Below are positions 1 through 6,782 of a stretch of DNA of 8,449 nucleotides, piece by piece. How positions within the stretch are numbered: the first letter of the stretch is position 1; every line of letters begins with the position of its first letter. The notes beneath the pieces are model-generated. The model was given only the letters and a program-made list of their open reading frames with translations, made no database searches and had not been told where the DNA came from. Origin of the DNA: Parcubacteria group bacterium GW2011_GWA2_45_30 (GTDB lineage Bacteria > Patescibacteriota > Minisyncoccia > Sungbacterales > HO2-52-23); NCBI GenBank assembly GCA_001001625.1, contig LCKU01000019.1, forward strand, positions 1-8,449, in the 5' to 3' direction. The position numbers and the translations under genes are program-made.

Positions 1-1796
1 GCGAGAATTGGTCGGTGGAGCTTGCCGAACAGGACTGGTTAAGCGATACGGAGGATGGGGATGCGGATGATCTTGCTCAACGCTATGATAAAATAAAACA
101 CGCAGTTCCTTCAGACGTACGGAAAATTATTGAGCCGGCATTCAAAAAAATCCAGATCGATGAGCAAATGCAGGGAAGATCGGAGGAAATGCTTGTTGAT
201 CGCCTTGAATGGATACTTAATATGCCGTGGGGAGTTTTTACCGCTGACACAGAGAACTTTAATGGCGTGAAAAAAAGCTTAAATGATGATCACTTCGGAC
301 TGGAAAAAGTAAAACAGAGGATTTATGAATATCTTGCGGTACGGAAACTCAATCCTTCGGGAAAATCTCCGATCCTCTGTTTTGTCGGGCCTCCAGGGGT
401 GGGAAAAACATCACTTGGTAAATCAATTGCTCGGGCACTTGGACGTAAATTCGTAAGAATTTCGCTCGGTGGCCTTCATGATGAGGCGGAAATTCGCGGC
501 CATCGGCATACCTATATAGGCGCGTTTCCGGGAAAAATAATCGAAGGCATTCGTGAAGCGGGAAGCATGAATCCGGTATTTATGCTCGATGAAATTGAAA
601 AGGTCGGCCAGGACTGGAAGGGTGATCCCGGATCAGCGCTTATCGAGGCGCTTGATCCTGAACAGAATCACTCGTTTCAAGACAACTATTTGAGAATATC
701 GTTTGATCTGTCGCAGGTTTTTTTCATCACCACCGCAAATACGATCGACACGTTGCGTCCGGCACTCAGGGATCGGATGGAAATTGTGGAAATTCCCGGA
801 TACATTCCACAGGAGAAGCTTCAAATCGCGAAACGTCATCTCATTTCAAAACAGAAGGAGGCAAACGGTTTTCCGGCGCTACATGCTGGGAGAACATTTG
901 ATCTTAGCTTTTGTGACGACGCGATTCTAAAAATGATTTACGATTATACGGATGAAGCGGGGGTACGCAATCTTGATCGCACCCTTAGTGAAGTATTCAG
1001 AAAGACCGCGCAAAATATCCTTTCTGGAAATTTACCGGCGAAGGACATCGTAGAAATTACGGAACAAAACATCCATAATTACTGCGGGCGGACCACATTT
1101 TCAGAGAGCACATTGCCGCAAGGTCCTCTTTCGCCGGGAGTGGTGCCGGTACTTAGTGTGAGTTCAAGCGGCACGGGTCATATACTTTTTGTTGAGGTTT
1201 CAATCGGTTATCATCCTGGCGGACGTAAGATTGTGGTGTATGGCGTGGATGCCTCGGGCGAACAGATAAATTTAGGGAATGAAATCAAGCAGTCGGTGAA
1301 AATCGCTTGGGATGCGCTTACGTCCCGTAATTGTATTCTTTTTGATGTGGTGCGTAAGTTTGAGCAGGAAGTTGGTCCGATGCTTGTATCGGTCAGTTTG
1401 ACGAATCTTAGCATAGCCAAAAGCGGACCATCGGCCGGAGTTCCAATATTTCTTGCGCTTTTCGGGGCGCTTACGGAGGAATCAATTCGGCCCACATCCG
1501 AGACACCGCTTCTGGCCGCAACCGGTGAAATTACAAAAAAAATGGATATTATTAGTAAGGTCGGCGGCATACGCGAAAAAATTCTTGCCGCGCACCGCAA
1601 GGGCATAAGGCGCGTTATTATCCCTAAAGATAACGAATTTGATATTGAAGATATCCCCAAAGAGATTCTCGAAGGAGATGAACGGATCGAGATTATTCCT
1701 GAATCCTCCATGCTTAACGCCCTACGGCTCGCATACCCCGAAAATACGCTCATTAAAAAATACGTTGAGAAGAAAATATCCCAAAAGGAGCTTTAA
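1..1796 (+). CDS. lon: Lon (LonA-type) ATP-dependent protease, 5' end outside the window
   Basis: ATP-dependent serine protease of the cytoplasm that unfolds and degrades damaged and regulatory proteins as a ring oligomer. The open frame runs in from the left edge (codons from base 3). The first GTG, at 15, is unlikely to be the true start, because about 230 residues (the substrate-binding N-terminal domain) would be missing compared with E. coli Lon. Counting from that GTG (593 residues): end of the helical N-region about 25-110; Walker A GPPGVGKT 125-132; Walker B with D192/E193; sensor-1 N242; arginine finger in DRME (R254); sensor-2 in GVRNL (R318); protease domain from about 370. The catalytic dyad is Ser473 in GPSAG and Lys522 in GGIREK. 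The ATPase half is close to canonical, but the stretch before the catalytic serine is divergent: SGPSAGVPI where DGPSAG(I/V)(T/A)M is usual. The gene converges on the - strand hydratase/dehydrogenase gene. Family assignment is very secure; full activity is inferred. Confidence 0.96.
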   Translation, partial: ENWSVELAEQDWLSDTEDGDADDLAQRYDKIKHAVPSDVRKIIEPAFKKIQIDEQMQGRSEEMLVDRLEWILNMPWGVFTADTENFNGVKKSLNDDHFGLEKVKQRIYEYLAVRKLNPSGKSPILCFVGPPGVGKTSLGKSIARALGRKFVRISLGGLHDEAEIRGHRHTYIGAFPGKIIEGIREAGSMNPVFMLDEIEKVGQDWKGDPGSALIEALDPEQNHSFQDNYLRISFDLSQVFFITTANTIDTLRPALRDRMEIVEIPGYIPQEKLQIAKRHLISKQKEANGFPALHAGRTFDLSFCDDAILKMIYDYTDEAGVRNLDRTLSEVFRKTAQNILSGNLPAKDIVEITEQNIHNYCGRTTFSESTLPQGPLSPGVVPVLSVSSSGTGHILFVEVSIGYHPGGRKIVVYGVDASGEQINLGNEIKQSVKIAWDALTSRNCILFDVVRKFEQEVGPMLVSVSLTNLSIAKSGPSAGVPIFLALFGALTEESIRPTSETPLLAATGEITKKMDIISKVGGIREKILAAHRKGIRRVIIPKDNEFDIEDIPKEILEGDERIEIIPESSMLNALRLAYPENTLIKKYVEKKISQKEL

Positions 1797-1810
1797 CAGC
1801 TCCTATTTTT
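1786..1810 (+). terminator. Intrinsic terminator of lon, stop codon in the loop
   Basis: A perfect 7-bp stem, AGGAGCT (1786-1792) against AGCTCCT (1798-1804), closes a 5-base loop and is followed by A and five T (1806-1810). The lon stop codon TAA (1794-1796) lies inside the loop, so the hairpin uses the last lon codons as its 5' arm. Confidence 0.8.
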
Positions 1811-1816
1811 ATAATT

Positions 1817-1851
1817 AAAAAACCCGATGTTTCAGCAGCGGGTTATTTTTT
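1817..1851. terminator. Bidirectional terminator between convergent genes
   Basis: A 6-bp stem, AACCCG (1821-1826) against CGGGTT (1839-1844), has a 12-base loop. On the + strand it is followed by A and six T (1846-1851), making a second terminator behind lon. On the - strand the arm CGGGTT continues into four more T (1820-1817), so it also ends the hydratase/dehydrogenase gene, whose TAA stop is at 1852-1850. Confidence 0.75.
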
Positions 1852-4060
1852 ATCTTAGCATGCCATTGACAAACCGTTTTATGATCTCCTTGAAAATCAA
1901 GAAAAGGTTGATTTCTTTCGGGCCCTCATAAATATCCTGTATGGCTTTATCGCGATAAGCAATTGCCATGAGGTGAGTAATATCTGAAAATGGATCGCCG
2001 CCAAAAAATCGGAAGGCATCCTCCACGTTTTTAATTAACATGTTCGGTACCGCATATTTAATAATTGCCGCCAGTTCCCGGACATCTTGGCCTCGGTCCA
2101 GGCGCCGTATCGCATCATATACCGCGCATTCAGTCAGGTAGATGTCACGGGAAATATTGGCGATAAATTGCATGTAAAGCTCGCTATTTATCAAGGGTTT
2201 TCCCGAGACAATCCGTTTTTGCGCGTTCTCCAGGGAGAGTTTGCGCACTATTTTTAACATTCCCAAATTTGCGGCCCCGAGTCCAATGCGGCCCGGATTT
2301 AGCGTGCGCATGGCGATTTTAAACCCATCGCCAACCTCGCCAAGCTGATTTTCAATTGGAACACGCACGTTTTCAAAGGTAAAATCCGCCGTGTCGGATG
2401 CCCACAGCCCGACTTTATCGGTATGCAGTCGGGTACGAGTAACTCCCGGAGTGTTTTTTTCCACAATCAGCGCTACGATAGTTTTGTTTCCTCCGAAAGA
2501 ATCGGTTTGGGCAAACGTGACCAAATAATCAGCAAGTTCGCCGGTGCTTACAAAACGTTTGGCGCCGTTAAGTATCCAGGTGTTTTCTTCTAGTCGTGCG
2601 TGTGTATGCATTGCGGCCGGATCTGCCCCGGCACCTTCTTCTGATAACGCAAATGCGCCGATCCTTTTTCCCGCGATTGCGGGTGCAAGATAGCGCAATT
2701 TTTGGTCGTGGTTTCCAGCGTGATCAATGGTTGTAAGTGCAAGTCCCACCGAGGAGCCGTAAAACGTGGGCATTGAACCAAAACATTTTCCGAGCTCCTC
2801 CATGCATATTACATACGTTTCTTTTCCCAGTCCTTCTCCTCCGTACTCTTTGGGAAAACAGCATCCGAACATGCCGATATTTACCATGCCACTGATGATT
2901 TCCGGAAGGATGCGGCGCTCTTTTTCCATCTGCGGAATTTTGGGCCAGATTTTTTCCTCGCAAAATTTACGAACAACTTCGTGCCAGGCGTCGTATTCGT
3001 CGCGAAAATCTTCCCCGGATGATACTATTTTTTGCGGCGCGGGAGGTGTTGAGTGCGCAGTCAAGAGTTCGCGGATTTTAGGCGCAATTTCCCGCTCGCA
3101 AAATTCGCTGGCAACGTCAAACGGAGTTGCGATTATGACAGGATCGAAATGCGCTTCTGTCGCACTCGGCGCAGTTGCGGTTTTTTTGGGGGTTATCTCG
3201 ATTTTCAAAAATTTGCCTATGGCTTTGCGGGCTTCCTCGGTTTTAACCAATTCAAGAAACAAAGCGCGTTCAAGCTTTAGTCCGTCCTCCAGCGGCATTT
3301 TTACGCCCTCGCAAAACGTCCGATCAATGGCCCGGATGGCGTGGGGCGATTTTTGCGCAAGCGATAAATGGAGTTCTTTTTTTACACGTTCAATCACGGA
3401 TGGTGTTTCGGGGTCGTATGCCACAGTTGGGCGTTGTTTAATATCTTTGTGGTAAATTTTTTTGGCGAATTCTGAAAGATTTTTTTTGAAAAAATCGCCG
3501 CTGGCAATCTCATCCACCAATCCCATTTTTAAGGCCTGTTCATCTTTATATGTCCGTTCTCCCCCGCCATAAATCATAAGCGCCGCCTCGCGGGCTTCGA
3601 TAAGGCGGGGCAGGCGCTGGGTGCCGCCCATGCCCGGCATGAGTCCCTTGCCGATTTCCGGAAATCCAAATTCCGCATTTTTGGCCAAACGGAATTTATG
3701 CGCGAGCGCCAGTTCCAATCCCCCTCCCAAACAGATTCCCTGGATTCCGGCAATGGTGATTTTACTAGATCCGGCAATCAAATCGATAAGATGGTTAAAC
3801 GTCTCAACCGCCTCGCGGGATTTTTGGTCGTCAGACGTTTCCATGAGCTCCCAAATTTCTTTTAAGTCCGCTCCGGCGCAAAATGAATTAAGCATGCCGG
3901 TGATTGCGATTATCTCAACCGACTTTTTTTCCTCAAGCAGATGATAAATTTCCGTCAATTCTTCCACCGCAGCGGCGCAAAGTACGTTCCACGGCAGGTT
4001 TTTGAATTCAACTACGGCCAGCGGCCCTATCTCATCTATTTCCGCGAATTTATAAGCCAT
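1850..4060 (-). CDS. Fused enoyl-CoA hydratase / acyl-CoA dehydrogenase
   Basis: A bifunctional beta-oxidation enzyme (736 residues) for the first two steps: FAD-dependent alpha,beta-dehydrogenation of acyl-CoA (C-terminal half) and hydration of the 2-enoyl-CoA (N-terminal half). The start is ATG at 4060, six bases after TAGGAG; a TTG two codons upstream lies within that spacing and is unlikely. Crotonase domain about 1-200: oxyanion-hole segment FCAGADL 60-66, GGGLE with Glu116, FPE with Glu135 (the two catalytic glutamates), GMGGTQRLPR 143-152. Residues about 235-288 resemble the helical tail that follows the crotonase core in FadB/FadJ proteins. A Pro/Ala-rich linker (about 289-345) follows. 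Acyl-CoA dehydrogenase domain about 351-736: FALSEEGAGADPA 470-482, WILNGAKRFVSTG 495-507, and Glu712 in YEGPKEI as the likely catalytic base. One small deviation is GAGAD instead of GAGSD. No electron-transfer flavoprotein gene is nearby. Domain calls are secure; chain-length preference is unknown. Confidence 0.93.
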   Translation of the reverse strand: MAYKFAEIDEIGPLAVVEFKNLPWNVLCAAAVEELTEIYHLLEEKKSVEIIAITGMLNSFCAGADLKEIWELMETSDDQKSREAVETFNHLIDLIAGSSKITIAGIQGICLGGGLELALAHKFRLAKNAEFGFPEIGKGLMPGMGGTQRLPRLIEAREAALMIYGGGERTYKDEQALKMGLVDEIASGDFFKKNLSEFAKKIYHKDIKQRPTVAYDPETPSVIERVKKELHLSLAQKSPHAIRAIDRTFCEGVKMPLEDGLKLERALFLELVKTEEARKAIGKFLKIEITPKKTATAPSATEAHFDPVIIATPFDVASEFCEREIAPKIRELLTAHSTPPAPQKIVSSGEDFRDEYDAWHEVVRKFCEEKIWPKIPQMEKERRILPEIISGMVNIGMFGCCFPKEYGGEGLGKETYVICMEELGKCFGSMPTFYGSSVGLALTTIDHAGNHDQKLRYLAPAIAGKRIGAFALSEEGAGADPAAMHTHARLEENTWILNGAKRFVSTGELADYLVTFAQTDSFGGNKTIVALIVEKNTPGVTRTRLHTDKVGLWASDTADFTFENVRVPIENQLGEVGDGFKIAMRTLNPGRIGLGAANLGMLKIVRKLSLENAQKRIVSGKPLINSELYMQFIANISRDIYLTECAVYDAIRRLDRGQDVRELAAIIKYAVPNMLIKNVEDAFRFFGGDPFSDITHLMAIAYRDKAIQDIYEGPKEINLFLIFKEIIKRFVNGMLR
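2927..3115 (-). repeat. Diverged tandem duplication in the fusion linker
   Basis: Within the hydratase/dehydrogenase gene, the linker segment at 3115-3065 (residues 316-332, VASEFCEREIAPKIREL) resembles the first helix of the dehydrogenase domain at 2977-2927 (residues 362-378, VVRKFCEEKIWPKIPQM). By hand count they share 8 of 17 residues and about 31 of 51 bases without gaps, including an 11-base identical run. I read it as a partial duplication of the domain's N-terminal helix. Confidence 0.5.
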
Positions 4061-4066
4061 TTTCAA

Positions 4067-4072
4067 CTCCTA
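4067..4072 (-). promoter_or_regulatory. Ribosome binding site of the hydratase/dehydrogenase gene
   Basis: TAGGAG on the - strand sits six bases before ATG at 4060. This spacing favours that ATG over the in-frame TTG at 4066. I see no convincing -35/-10 pair in the 115-bp gap upstream, so the gene may depend on a non-canonical promoter or on readthrough from the thiolase gene. Confidence 0.75.
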
Positions 4073-4137
4073 TTCGGGATGTTTTTTCAAGGTTCTTCTG
4101 ATTTTGGTGTACCACCTGAACCAATATTTTGCAAATA

Positions 4138-4164
4138 ATAAAAATGCCGCTTTTTAAGGCGGCT
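4138..4164 (-). terminator. Intrinsic terminator of the thiolase/hydroxyacyl dehydrogenase gene
   Basis: On the - strand, shortly after the TAA stop at 4178-4176, GCCGC (4163-4159) pairs with GCGGC (4150-4146) across an 8-base loop and is followed by ATTTTTATT. The stem is short (5 bp) but GC-rich. It separates the two beta-oxidation genes, which lie 115 bp apart, so they may be only partly co-transcribed. Confidence 0.65.
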
Positions 4165-4175
4165 TTTAAAAAAGA

Positions 4176-6629
4176 TTACCACTCAAGTTTGTCTTGAGAG
4201 CCGAAAAAGTTTTTTTCGGCTTTAGCGTTTTCATGCAGAAGCACGGAAATCGCATAACGCGGGTCGCCTGTTTTTTTATGCGCAGCGCTTAGCGCCTTTA
4301 CGATTTCGGAAAGACCTTCCTTGTCAGCCCATTTTAACGGATGTTCTAGACCAAAAGGAAATCCGATTCCGAGGCATGCTCCGGCGCCAATATCATCAAG
4401 CGAAATGATCCCTTCTTCAAGGCAGCGGGCGGATTCGTTCACGAATTGGCACATCATGAGGTAATAAATTTTTTCCAAATCCTCCTCCGGCCGTTCAGGG
4501 AAATTCGACTCAAGGATTTCCTCAAGCGATTTGTGTTGTGCCGTCGCGCCGTAATCATAAAATCCCGCGCTCCAACGCTCGCCCAAACGCCCCTCATCCG
4601 TCATGCAGGAAAGAAGTTTTGGTGTTTGCATGCGCTGGCCAAATGCTTTCTCCAAAACCAAAAGAACATCTTTCACCAAAGGCAGCCCCAGCCAATCCAG
4701 AAGCCAGAAGCATCCGGTTGCAGGCCAGCCTGTTTCTTTCATGCGTGTATCCAGAGCTTTAATATCAAATCGGTAGCGCATAAGATTATTTACGCCTTCA
4801 AGCAATAATGCGGCCAGCGCGCGGTTTACGTAAAACCCGGGAGAATCCTTTACATGGATCGGAGTTTTCTGGCTTTGTTCTTGCACGAAACGTCTGACCC
4901 GTTTATATGTTTCTTCCGATGTTTCCTTGCCGACCACGATTTCCACCAGCTTCATTTTCCATGGCGGATTAAACCAATGAACCCCGATGATTTTGTCCGG
5001 GCGACCGGTTTCGGCGCCAAGGTCGGTTATGGAAAGGGATGACGTGTTTGATGCCAAAATCGCTCCGGGTTTCATGATCTTATCCAGCTCGCGAAAAATT
5101 TTCTTTTTCAGTTTCATATTTTCCGGTGCGGCCTCCATCACCAGATCGCAATCTTTTAACGATTCCATGTCGTGCGAAGATACTACAAGCGATTTTTGAT
5201 GATCCGCTTCGGCTTTGGCTATGATTCCGCGCTCAACATATCCGTCTATGCGCTCATCCAAAAGCTGGCGGGCTTTAACGGAAAGTTCCGGAGTTCCTTC
5301 CAGCATGGTTACCGGAATTCCTTGGCGTGCAAGCCAAATAGAAATTCCGTGCCCCATGGTTCCGGCGCCCCCGATAATGCCTACCTCGCTGATAATGCGT
5401 TCAGATGCGGGTTTTCTCTTGATAAGCGTTTCCGGGCGTTTCAGAAGCAGGGCAATCCCCTGACCTCCACCGATACAAAAAGCAGTCATAACGTAGCGCG
5501 CGTCCGTATTTTCCAGAATGGTAATTGAGTCAACGGTACGCATAATGCCGCTTGCACCCAATGGATGTCCAAGCGCAATCGCGCCGCCATTTGGATTAAC
5601 TTGATCTTCGGTAAAGGGCAGCTGCTTGATGCAGGCAAGGGTTTGTCCGCTAAACGCTTCGTTTAGTTGCAGGAAATCAACATCTTTGGCAGTGAGTCCG
5701 GCTTTTTCAAGTGTTTTTAAGATTGCCTTAACCGGAAGTTCTCCCATAAAAAGCGGATCTCCACCTGCGCTGGCATAAGCAACTATTTCTGCCAATGGGT
5801 TTAGGCCAAGGGTTCGGGCGCGCGATTCAAGCATAATTAGAAGCGTTCCGGCGCCGTCGGAAATCTGGGAGGAGTTTGCAGGTGTTACTGTTCCGCCCTC
5901 TTTTTGGAATAAATGTCCCAAAAGATCCGGAAAACCGCTAGCAAGTTGCGGGTTTTTAACCAAAGCAGTATTTATGGTTTCGTCAGCCATGTGGTTATTT
6001 ATCGGGATCATGCGCGGCCGGAATAATCCTTCATTGGTGGCGCGATGGGCTCTTTGGTGCGATATTACGGCCCACTCATCCTGATTTTTACGTGAAATTT
6101 TGTGCTTACGAATAGAATTTTCAGCAATTTGCCAATAAAGCGCTTTGGTGCCGGTGATTTCGTCAAGCGCCAAAGAATCAGCCAATCCCTCGGTAAGCGA
6201 ATCAACCAGGACAATATTTCCAAATTTTGGGCCAAGTCGGGATTTTGTTTCATAACGCGGCACCTCGGACATATTTTCCGTGCCGCCCACCAGAATAATT
6301 TTGTAATCGCCGACGCGAATGGCTTGATAGGCCGAAATAATTGCTTTAGTTCCGGAGCCGCAATTGTTCATTGGGGTCCAAGCGGGAATTTGGGAAGGAA
6401 GTCCGGCAATACGCGCCGCCACATGCGCGATATTGGGCGCGGAACTTTTGGTATAACAGTTTGAGGCGATGATTTCATCAATTAAATTGGGGTTAATGTT
6501 ACTTTGGGCAATTATCCATTTGTAACACTCGGCCAGCAAATTCTCGGCCGGAATATCACGAAACGCGCCCATATGTTTTCCCGAAGGAGTCCGTCCCGCC
6601 TCGACAATCACGATTTTTTCCAGAGCCAT
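4176..6629 (-). CDS. Fused thiolase / 3-hydroxyacyl-CoA dehydrogenase
   Basis: A bifunctional beta-oxidation enzyme (817 residues) for the last two steps: NAD-linked oxidation of 3-hydroxyacyl-CoA (C-terminal half) and CoA-dependent thiolysis of the 3-ketoacyl-CoA (N-terminal half). Thiolase domain about 1-398: nucleophile Cys90 in NNCGSG, NEAF 323-326, His355 in ALGHPLGASG, Cys385 in FCIGGGQG. A short linker (about 399-411) follows. The dehydrogenase has a Rossmann motif GAGTMG 421-426, an acidic residue Glu444 where NAD-binding enzymes carry one, Ser530 in SNTSS, and His551 with Glu563 twelve residues later, the same spacing as FadB His450/Glu462. GFYVNR with Asn602 follows, then two C-terminal helical domains (about 595-695 and 715-808), an arrangement typical of FadB/FadJ. 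ATG 6629 is the only good start at the edge of the thiolase fold; its Shine-Dalgarno is weak (GGA seven bases ahead). No crotonase domain is present; that activity is on the neighbouring gene. All recognised catalytic residues are intact. Confidence 0.94.
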   Translation of the reverse strand: MALEKIVIVEAGRTPSGKHMGAFRDIPAENLLAECYKWIIAQSNINPNLIDEIIASNCYTKSSAPNIAHVAARIAGLPSQIPAWTPMNNCGSGTKAIISAYQAIRVGDYKIILVGGTENMSEVPRYETKSRLGPKFGNIVLVDSLTEGLADSLALDEITGTKALYWQIAENSIRKHKISRKNQDEWAVISHQRAHRATNEGLFRPRMIPINNHMADETINTALVKNPQLASGFPDLLGHLFQKEGGTVTPANSSQISDGAGTLLIMLESRARTLGLNPLAEIVAYASAGGDPLFMGELPVKAILKTLEKAGLTAKDVDFLQLNEAFSGQTLACIKQLPFTEDQVNPNGGAIALGHPLGASGIMRTVDSITILENTDARYVMTAFCIGGGQGIALLLKRPETLIKRKPASERIISEVGIIGGAGTMGHGISIWLARQGIPVTMLEGTPELSVKARQLLDERIDGYVERGIIAKAEADHQKSLVVSSHDMESLKDCDLVMEAAPENMKLKKKIFRELDKIMKPGAILASNTSSLSITDLGAETGRPDKIIGVHWFNPPWKMKLVEIVVGKETSEETYKRVRRFVQEQSQKTPIHVKDSPGFYVNRALAALLLEGVNNLMRYRFDIKALDTRMKETGWPATGCFWLLDWLGLPLVKDVLLVLEKAFGQRMQTPKLLSCMTDEGRLGERWSAGFYDYGATAQHKSLEEILESNFPERPEEDLEKIYYLMMCQFVNESARCLEEGIISLDDIGAGACLGIGFPFGLEHPLKWADKEGLSEIVKALSAAHKKTGDPRYAISVLLHENAKAEKNFFGSQDKLEW

Positions 6630-6645
6630 GATTTATCCATGTCAA

Positions 6646-6670
6646 TGATGCTGCCCTCTTTTTAGCATCA
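6646..6670. promoter_or_regulatory. Operator-like inverted repeat over the -10 box
   Basis: A perfect 6-bp inverted repeat, TGATGC (6646-6651) and GCATCA (6665-6670), is separated by 13 bases that contain the -10 element and the probable start of transcription. A dimeric repressor bound here would block RNA polymerase. The position is suggestive; the repeat is short and the regulator is unknown. Confidence 0.4.
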
Positions 6671-6687
6671 GCAAAATCATATGTCAA
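6659..6687 (-). promoter_or_regulatory. Sigma-70-like promoter of the thiolase/hydroxyacyl dehydrogenase gene
   Basis: On the - strand there is a perfect -35 TTGACA (6687-6682), a 17-base spacer ending in TGC (an extended -10 TGn), and a -10 TAAAAA (6664-6659, four of six consensus bases). Transcription would begin near 6652, giving a leader of about 23 bases before ATG 6629. It lies downstream of the patatin terminator, as an independent promoter should. Confidence 0.65.
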
Positions 6688-6750
6688 CGTACTGCATTCA
6701 AATCCCTTTCTGACCCAAACAGGGTTTATGCCAGAAGATATCTATTTTTT

Positions 6751-6782
6751 TAAAAAATCGCTCCGATTGAATGACGGTGCGA
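6751..6782 (-). terminator. Intrinsic terminator of the patatin-like gene
   Basis: Directly after the TAA stop (6785-6783) on the - strand, TCGC and CCG pair with CGG and GCGA around a 9-base loop, with one A-A mismatch in the stem (6782-6758). Six or more T follow (6757-6751). The hairpin starts at the first base after the stop codon. Confidence 0.7.

Noticed and set aside
15..17. GTG at 15 as the true lon start
   Set aside because: The frame stays open to the left edge and the protein would lack its whole N-terminal domain; the gene is simply cut by the window.
1211..1753. Long open frame on the - strand inside lon (180 codons)
   Set aside because: It is antisense to the conserved Lon protease domain, has low-complexity Ser/Arg/Ile-rich content, no recognisable family and no Shine-Dalgarno; a shadow of the real gene.
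2766..3455. Long + strand open frame (229 codons) opposite the fusion gene
   Set aside because: It lies antisense to conserved crotonase and dehydrogenase coding sequence, with Ser-rich composition typical of shadow frames, and it has no recognisable domain.
4064..4066. TTG as start of the hydratase/dehydrogenase gene
   Set aside because: It directly abuts the Shine-Dalgarno motif, whereas ATG at 4060 has ideal spacing.
4106..4116. GGTGTACCACC (GGTGGTACACC on the - strand) in the leader of the hydratase/dehydrogenase gene, reminiscent of the T-box sequence
   Set aside because: It lacks the conserved T-box core beyond GGTGGTAC, the 115-bp gap is too short for a T-box leader with its specifier stem, and a fatty acid gene is not a usual T-box target.
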